A stretch of 12,497 nt of DNA from Alphaproteobacteria bacterium (lineage in GTDB: Bacteria > Pseudomonadota > Alphaproteobacteria > Sphingomonadales > Sphingomonadaceae): assembly GCA_028293055.1 (NCBI GenBank), contig JAQGLD010000451.1, positions 1 to 12,497 on the forward strand, written 5' to 3'. Positions 1 through 5,144 of the stretch are shown here, piece by piece. The translations under genes were made by a program, and so were the position numbers. The notes below the pieces were generated by a model. The model saw nothing but the letters and a program-made list of their open reading frames with translations, did no database searches and was not told where the DNA came from. How positions within the stretch are numbered: the first letter of the stretch is position 1; every line of letters begins with the position of its first letter.

Positions 1-1698
1 GTCGCGGCCCTGGCTCTCCATCGCCGCCATGGTGAAGCGCAGCGCATCGGCGCCGTAGCGATCGATTAGGCCGAGCGGATCGACCGTATTGCCCTTCGAC
101 TTGGACATCTTCTGGCCCTTGGAATCGTGGACCAAGCCGTGGAGATACAGCGTCTTCCAGGGCACTTCCTTCATGAAATGAAGGCCCTGCATCGCCATCC
201 TTGCATCCCAGAAGAAGATGATGTCGAAGCCCGAGACGAGCACGTCGTTGGAATAATGGCGCTTGAGATCCTCGGTCTGCTCGGGCCAGCCAAGAGTCGC
301 GAACGGCCACAGAGCCGAGGAGAACCAGGTGTCGAGCACATCGGGGTCGCGACGCAGGGGAATGTTTCCGGCCTCCCGCCGCGCCTCCTCCTCGGTCTCG
401 GCGACGAAGACATTGCCTGCATCGTCATACCAGGCGGGGATCCGATGGCCCCACCAGAGCTGGCGCGAGACGCACCAGGGCTGGATATTCTCCAGCCAGT
501 TGTACCAGGTCTTCTCCCATGTCTTCGGAACCACCCGAATCCTGCCGCTGCGCACCGCGTCGATCGCCGGCCTGGCGAGCGTCGCGGCGTCGACATACCA
601 TTGGTCGGTCAGCCAGGGCTCGATGATCGCTCCGGAGCGATCGCCATAAGGAAGCTGGATGACCCGGTCCTCGACCCTTTCGAGGACCTCCGCCTCTTCC
701 AGCAGTTCGACCACCCGCTTGCGCGCGGCCTCGCGATCGAGACCGAGCAAGGGCTCGGGGATCAGGCCGTCCGCGCTCTGCACGACGCGGGCGTCGGGGC
801 CGAACATGTTGAGCATGTCGCCCGGCTTGATACCGGCGCGCTTGCCGACCTCGAAATCATTGAAATCGTGACCCGGAGTGATCTTGACCGCGCCGGAGCC
901 CAGCGCCGGATCGGCATGCTCGTCGGCGATGATCGGCACCAGCCGACCGGTGATCGGAAGTCGGACATTGCGCCCGACCAGGGCGGTGTAGCGCTCATCG
1001 TCCGGATGGACCGCGACCGCCATGTCGGCGAGCATCGTCTCCGGCCTGGTGGTGGCGACATGGATGAAGCCGCTGCCGTCCTCGAGCGGGTAGCGAAGAT
1101 GCCAGAAATGCCCCTGGACCTCGCGGGTCTCGACCTCCAGGTCGGAGATTGCGGTGCCGAATTTGGGGTCCCAATTGACCAGTCGCTTGTCGCGATAGAG
1201 CAGGCCCTCGCGGTGGAGCTGGACGAACACCTTGAGCACCGCTGCGGTAAAACCCGGATCCATGGTGAAGCGTTCGTTGGACCAGTCGCACGAGGCGCCG
1301 AGCCGGCGGAGCTGGCGGGTGATCGCTCCACCGCTCTCCGCCTTCCACTCCCAGACCTTGGCGACGAATTCGTCGCGGGTGAAATCGGTGCGCTTCTGCT
1401 GACGGTCGGCGAGCTGGCGCTCGACCACCATCTGGGTGGCGATCCCGGCATGATCGGTGCCGACCACCCAGAGCGAGTCCTTGCCCTGCAGCCTGGCGTG
1501 GCGGACGAGGATATCCTGCAGCGTATTGTCGAGCGCATGGCCGATATGCAGCGAGCCAGTGACGTTCGGCGGCGGCATCACGATCGTGAACGGGGTCGCG
1601 TCCGGCCGATCGGGCCGGAACATGCCCTCCTGTTCCCATAGGGAATACCAGCGGCCCTCGATCTCGGCCGGGTCGAATGTCTTTGCAAGTTCGGTCAT
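1..1698 (-). CDS. valS: Valyl-tRNA synthetase (partial; C-terminal part beyond left edge)
   Basis: Cytoplasmic class I aminoacyl-tRNA synthetase that charges tRNA-Val with valine and edits misactivated threonine. The visible 566 residues start [18 protein letters not shown]. The [14 protein letters not shown] block holds the HIGH motif (residues 51-54). The CP1 editing domain shows TTRPETML (from residue 216) and [16 protein letters not shown] (about 280-295). [16 protein letters not shown] follows at about 405-422 and KMSKS at 530-534 (bases 97-111). Bacterial ValRS is usually near 900 residues, so the anticodon-binding and C-terminal coiled-coil parts are off the window. The ATG at 1698 is the only good start: an in-frame TAA lies five codons upstream. 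No clear Shine-Dalgarno is seen. It is the last member of the minus-strand cluster but is separated from popZ by a 280-bp repeat-rich gap, so it may have its own promoter. Confidence 0.98.
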   Translation of the reverse strand, partial: MTELAKTFDPAEIEGRWYSLWEQEGMFRPDRPDATPFTIVMPPPNVTGSLHIGHALDNTLQDILVRHARLQGKDSLWVVGTDHAGIATQMVVERQLADRQQKRTDFTRDEFVAKVWEWKAESGGAITRQLRRLGASCDWSNERFTMDPGFTAAVLKVFVQLHREGLLYRDKRLVNWDPKFGTAISDLEVETREVQGHFWHLRYPLEDGSGFIHVATTRPETMLADMAVAVHPDDERYTALVGRNVRLPITGRLVPIIADEHADPALGSGAVKITPGHDFNDFEVGKRAGIKPGDMLNMFGPDARVVQSADGLIPEPLLGLDREAARKRVVELLEEAEVLERVEDRVIQLPYGDRSGAIIEPWLTDQWYVDAATLARPAIDAVRSGRIRVVPKTWEKTWYNWLENIQPWCVSRQLWWGHRIPAWYDDAGNVFVAETEEEARREAGNIPLRRDPDVLDTWFSSALWPFATLGWPEQTEDLKRHYSNDVLVSGFDIIFFWDARMAMQGLHFMKEVPWKTLYLHGLVHDSKGQKMSKSKGNTVDPLGLIDRYGADALRFTMAAMESQGRD

Positions 1699-1707
1699 CG
1701 TGAAATG

Positions 1708-1746
1708 CGCTTAGACGAAGCGTTGGCGAAGGGGCAATGCGCCAAC
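1708..1746 (-). other. Hairpin-rich valS leader
   Basis: The 50 bases before the valS start contain two adjoining small inverted repeats. One is a 5-bp stem with a 5-nt loop (1708-1722, CGCTT/AAGCG). The other is a 7-bp stem with an 11-nt loop (1722-1746, GTTGGCG/CGCCAAC). No U-tract follows, so neither looks like an intrinsic terminator. valS has no visible Shine-Dalgarno, so this leader may affect initiation, but chance pairing in GC-rich DNA is also possible. Confidence 0.25.
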
Positions 1747-1747
1747 C

Positions 1748-1970
1748 AATCCTCCCCTCGATTTCGAGGGGAGGGGGACCATGCGAAGCATATTGGAGGG
1801 GGCGTAGCCGCGGCATGCCGCGGGCCTTCCGGAAGGCGGACCGGCTGCGCAGCAGCAATTGCCGCGGAGCGCGCCCACTTCAACCAACGCTTGGAAGCAG
1901 CGCTTCGCGCGCCCCTCCACCACTCGCTGTCGCGAGCGGTCCCCCTCCCCTGCAAAAGCAGCGGAGGATT
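1748..1970. repeat. Palindrome-rich composite inverted-repeat element (REP/MITE-like)
   Basis: Two inverted copies of one GC-rich motif face each other. Copy 1 (about 1748-1805, plus strand) and copy 2 (about 1909-1970, minus strand) both read roughly CCTCC, stem, GGGGAGGGGGACC, small hairpin, TGGAGGGG(G)CG. The outer ends form a perfect 8-nt terminal inverted repeat, AATCCTCC (1748-1755) and GGAGGATT (1963-1970). Copy 1 contains a 10-bp stem with a 4-nt loop (1751-1774). The spacer holds three perfect palindromes at 1808-1823, 1824-1837 and 1844-1853. Copy 2 begins only eight bases after the popZ stop on the transcribed strand, so it could act as a 3' stabiliser or transcription attenuator between popZ and valS. 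No reading frame in it looks real and no target-site duplication is evident. Similar GGGGAGGGGGACC repeats are, from memory, common in sphingomonad genomes. Confidence 0.8.
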
Positions 1971-1978
1971 TTAGCGCC

Positions 1979-2404
1979 TTACAGATTCTTGCCGGTGATC
2001 CTGGCGATCTCGCGCGTGACCATCGATTCGACCAGCTCCGGCAGATTGCGGTCGAGCCATTCCTTGAGCATCGGCCTGAGCATCTCGCGAACCACCGCCT
2101 CGAGCGGTCCCTCGTCCGGATACGTCTCTCCACGGTCCTTGATTTCGGAAAGCGCGGTCAGAGACTGGCGGGCGGCGGCCGCGGCGTCGAGCGAGACCAG
2201 GCCGTCGCCTTCGCTGATCGGGTCGCTGAGCTCGAGCACATCCTCGTCCGGCACCGCGCGGGGCGCTTCGGAAGGGCGCGATCCGCGAGCGGGCCGGGTG
2301 ACGGCTCGGCCGTCCTCGGCGATGACTCGCTTGATGGAGGCGAGGATCTCCTCCATCGACGGTTCCTGGCTGACGTCCCCCGGCATTCGAGGCTTATCGC
2401 TCAT
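1979..2404 (-). CDS. popZ: PopZ-type cell-pole organising protein (DUF2497 family)
   Basis: Small acidic scaffold expected to form a multivalent polar matrix. In Caulobacter PopZ anchors the ParB-bound chromosomal origin and polar signalling proteins. The 141-residue product has the family layout. A short N-terminal helix EPSMEEILASIKRVIAEDG (14-32) is the partner-binding part. A proline- and acid-rich, probably disordered linker (33-98) includes DVLELSDPI (55-63). The C-terminal helical assembly region LEAVVREMLRPMLKEWLDRN (101-120) is followed by LPELVESMVTREIARI. Caulobacter PopZ is about 177 residues, so the linker here is short. Its ATG overlaps the tolC stop in ATGA, which implies translational coupling. 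The neighbours tolC and valS match conserved alphaproteobacterial synteny. Family assignment is firm; that it is the main polar organiser of this organism is inferred. Confidence 0.88.
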   Translation of the reverse strand: MSDKPRMPGDVSQEPSMEEILASIKRVIAEDGRAVTRPARGSRPSEAPRAVPDEDVLELSDPISEGDGLVSLDAAAAARQSLTALSEIKDRGETYPDEGPLEAVVREMLRPMLKEWLDRNLPELVESMVTREIARITGKNL

Positions 2405-3846
2405 TGCGGCGGCGGAGTCACGCCGCCTTGCGCCGGGCTGGTGAGCGATGGTCCGCTGACCGTGCGGGTCGAAACCGGCTTGGGAGCCGGGTCGTCGGCC
2501 CAGTCCGAACGGCGGTGCGAGACCCGGTTGTAATTGGCGATCGGATCGTAGAGCGCGCCGCCGTCGAGGTTGAGATCGTCGGCCTCCGCCTTGCCCATCG
2601 CATTGAGCAGCTGGAAGCCGGCGACATAGGCGTCGCGATTGGCGGTCACCAGCAGGACCTGGCTGTTGAGCAGCTCCTGCTCGGCGTTGAGCACGTCGAG
2701 CACGTTGCGGGTGCCGACGGTCTGCTCCGCGCGCGTGCCCTCGAGCGCGAGCGTGTTGGCCGAGACCGCCACCCGGTTCGAATCGATCGCCTGCTCGGCC
2801 GCCTGATAGCTGGAGAAAGCCGCCCGCGTCGTCGCGACCACCGACCGCTCGATCTCGACCCCCTGCTCGAGCAGCTGGCTCTGGACCGACTGCGCCTGGC
2901 GCACCCGGGCGCCGACCAGTCCGCCCTGGTAGATCGGAACCGAGGCCTGGAGGCCGACGCTGGTGGTCGTCGCCGAGTTCGGAGCGCCGGGCGCGAATTG
3001 CCGGCCGGCAGTCCCCAGATAATTGGCGTAGGTGCCGCTGGTGAAGGTCGAGATGTTGGGCAGCCGATCCGAGCGGGCGACCGAAATGTCGTAGCCGGCG
3101 GCGCGCGCCTGGGCAGCGATCGAGACCAGGCCGCTATTGTTGGCGAGCGCGATATCGACCGCCTGGTCAGGACTGGTGGGAAGCGGCGGCAGCGGCGGCG
3201 GCGGCTCGAGCTCGCCTGGCAGCTTGCCGATCACCCGCCGGTAATTCTCCTCGCTCCCCTTGAGCCGGCCCTGCGCGGTGGCAAGGCTGCTGCGCGCCAG
3301 CGCCAGCCGGGCTTCCGACTGGGCGACATCGGTACGGGTCAGGTCGCCGACCTCGAACTGATCGCGAGTCGCCTGCAAATTGGTCTGCAGGACCTTCACC
3401 TGATTTTCGTTGAGGGTGACGATCGAACGGTCACGGATGACGTCCATGTAGGCGCCGACCCCGTCGGTGAAGACATCGCCCTCCGTGGTGCGGAGCAAGG
3501 CCCGCCCCGCAGCGACCCTTTCGTCCGCGGCCTTGACCGAGTTGCGAACCCGACCGCCGTTGAACAAAGGATAGCTGAGATTCACTCCGGCGCTGAGGTT
3601 GCGGCCATTGCCCCCGCCGGTGCGGGTCAGATCCTGGTTCACCCCGCCGGATGCCGAGAGCTGCGGCCGGCCCAGCGCTCGAGCGATTCCGACTCCTTCG
3701 TCGAGCGAGCGCACCTGGGCCCGGGTCGACATGATCGTCGGGTTGGAATTGTAGGTCTGGACCAGGGCCTCCCGAAGCGAATCGGCGTCGGCCGTTCCGC
3801 CCAGGAGCAAGACTCCCATCCCCGCAGCAAATATCCCACCCCGCAT
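2401..3846 (-). CDS. tolC: TolC-family outer-membrane efflux/secretion channel protein
   Basis: Outer-membrane channel subunit that would trimerise into a beta-barrel with a long periplasmic alpha-helical tunnel, serving type I secretion and RND/MFS efflux pumps. The product is 481 residues from the ATG at 3846. A signal peptide (about 1-21) ends GGTADA before DSLREAL. Two homologous outer-membrane-efflux repeats follow: LSYPLFNGGRVRNSVKAADERV in the first, VPIYQGGLVGARVRQAQSVQSQ in the second. They are joined by a proline-rich linker (EPPPPLPPLP). The block TVGTRNVLDVLNAEQELLNSQ is typical of the family. The ATG at 3846 is chosen over the GTG at 3852 because GGAG (3854-3857) lies 7 nt before it and only 1 nt before the GTG. 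It starts 15 nt after the pcm-like stop and overlaps popZ by 4 nt. The C-terminal tail is proline/serine rich and probably disordered. Substrates cannot be inferred here. Confidence 0.95.
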   Translation of the reverse strand: MRGGIFAAGMGVLLLGGTADADSLREALVQTYNSNPTIMSTRAQVRSLDEGVGIARALGRPQLSASGGVNQDLTRTGGGNGRNLSAGVNLSYPLFNGGRVRNSVKAADERVAAGRALLRTTEGDVFTDGVGAYMDVIRDRSIVTLNENQVKVLQTNLQATRDQFEVGDLTRTDVAQSEARLALARSSLATAQGRLKGSEENYRRVIGKLPGELEPPPPLPPLPTSPDQAVDIALANNSGLVSIAAQARAAGYDISVARSDRLPNISTFTSGTYANYLGTAGRQFAPGAPNSATTTSVGLQASVPIYQGGLVGARVRQAQSVQSQLLEQGVEIERSVVATTRAAFSSYQAAEQAIDSNRVAVSANTLALEGTRAEQTVGTRNVLDVLNAEQELLNSQVLLVTANRDAYVAGFQLLNAMGKAEADDLNLDGGALYDPIANYNRVSHRRSDWADDPAPKPVSTRTVSGPSLTSPAQGGVTPPPQ

Positions 3847-3861
3847 TACCACGCTCCGACT

Positions 3862-4512
3862 CTAGAAGGTAAACGCCCTGGGCTTCGCGAAGCCCGGCAA
3901 TATCGCCGCCGCCGCGTCCGAAACCGCGGCCATTCCAAAGCCTTGCCCCGCCTTGCGGCCGATCGCAAGCCGGGTGACTCCGTCCTCGAGAAGGGCGGAG
4001 GCAAGCCGTCCGCCATCCCTGAGCTGGGCCAGGATCGCCTCCGGGACGAACTCGACCGCGCCGTCGATCAGGATCAGGTCGTAAGGCGCGCCCTGCGGCG
4101 CTCCAGCGACCAACTGGCCTTCGACCAGCTCGACTCCGCTGCCCGACAGCGCGATACGGGCCGAGGCGAGCAGCTCCTCGTCCTCCTCGACCGCGACCAC
4201 CGAGCCGGTCAGCCGGACCATCAATGCGGCTGCGTAGCCGGTCGCCGCGGCGACGACCAGCGCCCGCTCGCCGCGCTGCGGCGCGAGCTCGGTCAGCAAC
4301 CGGCCGATCGCCATCGGCGAATTGAGGTCCCTGCCCGGCTTCAGCGGTACCAATGTGTCGGCATAAGCAAGCGACACCCGCTCGGCCGGCACGAAGCGCT
4401 CGCGCGCGACTTCGCCCATTGCCGCGAGCACCGCCGGATCGTTGACCCCGGTGGTGCGCAGCTGGCTGGCGATCATCGCGCGCCGCATCTGGTCGAAATT
4501 CTGCTCGGTCAT
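3862..4512 (-). CDS. Divergent protein-L-isoaspartate O-methyltransferase-like protein
   Basis: 216-residue Rossmann-fold methyltransferase of the PCMT family. True members use S-adenosylmethionine to methylate isoaspartyl residues in damaged proteins. The family pattern is visible: MRRAMIASQLRTTGVNDPAVLAAM (9-32), ARERFVP (36-42), a motif-I region ALVVAAATGYAAA (84-96), an acidic end of strand 2 (VVAVEEDEELL), YDLILIDGAVEFVPEAI and LRDGGRLA. Key residues differ from the E. coli enzyme. The glycine loop G-T-G-S-G is here A-A-A-T-G, and the ISQP segment carrying the catalytic Ser aligns with LNSP (63-66). SAM binding or isoaspartate activity is therefore doubtful. It is the first clear gene of the pcm-like/tolC/popZ cluster. 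The ATG at 4512 lacks a strong Shine-Dalgarno and overlaps the stop of a 38-codon upstream frame. No pcm symbol is assigned because activity is uncertain. Confidence 0.85.
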   Translation of the reverse strand: MTEQNFDQMRRAMIASQLRTTGVNDPAVLAAMGEVARERFVPAERVSLAYADTLVPLKPGRDLNSPMAIGRLLTELAPQRGERALVVAAATGYAAALMVRLTGSVVAVEEDEELLASARIALSGSGVELVEGQLVAGAPQGAPYDLILIDGAVEFVPEAILAQLRDGGRLASALLEDGVTRLAIGRKAGQGFGMAAVSDAAAAILPGFAKPRAFTF

Positions 4513-4625
4513 TGGAGCCCCAATCGCACAACTGTTTTATTGACGCAATACACCTTGAACGGTCCAGCGGCTTTTATCGGCAACCCGGAAGCAGGCCAAG
4601 CCAATAGTCCAGGCAAAGTTCTCAT
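4509..4625 (-). CDS. Possible 38-residue leader ORF overlapping the pcm-like start
   Basis: Unrecognised small frame: ATG at 4625, TGA at 4511-4509 overlapping the pcm-like ATG in ATGA. The peptide begins MRTLPGLLAWPASGLPIKAA and ends VVRLGLQ. Its start is about 14 nt downstream of the start point predicted from the sigma-54 promoter. No good Shine-Dalgarno is seen, so support is positional only. If translated, it could couple initiation to pcm-like, which itself lacks a strong ribosome site. It may equally be a chance frame in a GC-rich leader. Confidence 0.2.
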   Translation of the reverse strand: MRTLPGLLAWPASGLPIKAAGPFKVYCVNKTVVRLGLQ

Positions 4626-4649
4626 CCGCAAGAAGTCTCGTTCGTAAAG

Positions 4650-4666
4650 AGCAAGAGGCGTGCCAG
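4650..4666 (-). promoter_or_regulatory. Candidate sigma-54 (-24/-12) promoter
   Basis: The minus strand reads CTGGCACGCCTCTTGCT. It matches the RpoN consensus YTGGCACGrNNNTTGCW at every defined base except the one weak purine position. The invariant GG (4664-4663) and GC (4652-4651) are separated by 10 nt as required. The predicted start is near 4639 at a purine, giving a leader of about 127 nt to the pcm-like ATG. It points at the pcm-like/tolC/popZ cluster. Whether the organism has RpoN cannot be seen in this window. Confidence 0.55.
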
Positions 4667-4728
4667 CCTTTTCCGCACGGCACGACCCGAGACCCTGCCC
4701 GCGCCCGACATGCCAGCGCGGGAACGAC

Positions 4729-4764
4729 TGTTCGATTCCGAACGCCCTTGTCCGGCTCCGGACA
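4729..4764. promoter_or_regulatory. Two tandem 16-bp dyads, candidate enhancer (activator) sites
   Basis: TGTTCGATTCCGAACG (4729-4744; GTTCG/CGAAC arms, 4-nt centre) and TGTCCGGCTCCGGACA (4749-4764; perfect 7-2-7 dyad) share 11 of 16 positions. Their centres are 20 bp apart, close to two helical turns. Relative to the sigma-54 start predicted near 4639 they lie at about -98 and -118, the usual range for sites of bacterial enhancer-binding proteins. The regulator is not identifiable. The sites also lie just before the putative -35 box of tRNA-Cys. Confidence 0.4.
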
Positions 4765-4777
4765 GCTTCATTCGCGG

Positions 4778-4806
4778 TTGACTTGAACCCCGATCGCTCA
4801 CACATC
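4778..4806 (+). promoter_or_regulatory. Putative sigma-70 promoter for tRNA-Cys
   Basis: TTGACT (4778-4783) is a good -35 match. A 17-nt spacer leads to a weak -10, CACATC (4801-4806), ending 8 nt before the tRNA 5' end. Alphaproteobacterial -10 boxes are often poor, so the -35 and its position carry the call. Confidence 0.4.
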
Positions 4807-4814
4807 GCCGCCAC

Positions 4815-4888
4815 GGCCCGATGGCGGAGTGGTTACGCAGAGGACTGCAAATCCTTGCACGCCGGTTCGATTCCGGCTCGGGCCTCCA
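4815..4888 (+). tRNA. tRNA-Cys (anticodon GCA)
   Basis: A complete 74-nt cloverleaf with encoded CCA. The acceptor stem is GGCCCGA (4815-4821) with TCGGGCC (4878-4884), then discriminator T and CCA (4886-4888). The D arm contains AGTGGTTA. The anticodon stem-loop GAGGA-CTGCAAA-TCCTT has GCA at 4847-4849. The T arm is GCCGG-TTCGATT-CCGGC. The discriminator U and GCA anticodon are the cysteine identity elements. It stands alone, with no other tRNA in the window, divergent from the pcm-like cluster and about 250 bp before the receptor gene. No U-rich terminator follows; an imperfect GTAGCC/GGCTAC hairpin lies at about 4914-4934. Confidence 0.97.
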
Positions 4889-5132
4889 GTCCCGCCAGCC
4901 CCGCCCCGATCCGTAGCCGCCGAAGCGGGCTACCGGGTGTCCGGTTCGTTACGACCCCGAACAAGAAGCAGCGCAGCTTCAGGTGGCCGTCAGGTTCAGC
5001 GCGCACTCCCCCAAATACGATTTCCAGCTCGGCGCGCGGTCGATCTCGGCGGACAGCCCCGAGGCCACGCGCCCTGACGGAGTCGGCTCCGGTCGGATAC
5101 AGCCAAAGGCGGCCCCCGGAGCGAACCAATGG

Positions 5133-5137
5133 GGAGG
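5133..5137 (+). promoter_or_regulatory. Ribosome binding site that decides the receptor start
   Basis: GGAGG at 5133-5137 lies 7 nt before the ATG at 5145 and only 4 nt before the directly preceding ATG at 5142. The second ATG is better spaced, so 5145 is preferred. The choice changes the protein by one methionine. Confidence 0.6.
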
Positions 5138-5144
5138 GTGAATG

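Larger units (their letters stand above)
4513..4814. other. Divergent intergenic control region between pcm-like and tRNA-Cys
   Basis: About 300 bp without a convincing gene apart from the possible 38-codon frame. In the minus direction it holds a sigma-54-type promoter (4650-4666) and two tandem dyads upstream of it (4729-4764). In the plus direction a TTGACT box (4778-4783) precedes tRNA-Cys. A weaker sigma-70-like candidate for the minus strand lies near 4570-4600 (TTGGCC, 17 nt, TAAAAG). Two small dyads sit close to the pcm-like start: TATTG-ACG-CAATA (4538-4550) and ATTGG/CCAAT (4511-4524), the latter pairing the first bases of the start codon. Confidence 0.6.

Noticed and set aside
127..1641. 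504-codon plus-strand frame opposite valS
   Set aside because: The minus-strand frame carries the HIGH, TTRPET and KMSKS motifs of ValRS; the plus frame has none.
3847..3852. GTG at 3852 as the tolC start
   Set aside because: Leaves only 1 nt after the GGAG ribosome site, while the ATG at 3846 has 7 nt and a cleaner signal peptide.
2404..4647. 747-codon plus-strand frame opposite tolC and the pcm-like gene
   Set aside because: Spans two genuine minus-strand genes and shows no signal peptide, motif or ribosome site of its own; high GC leaves antisense frames open.
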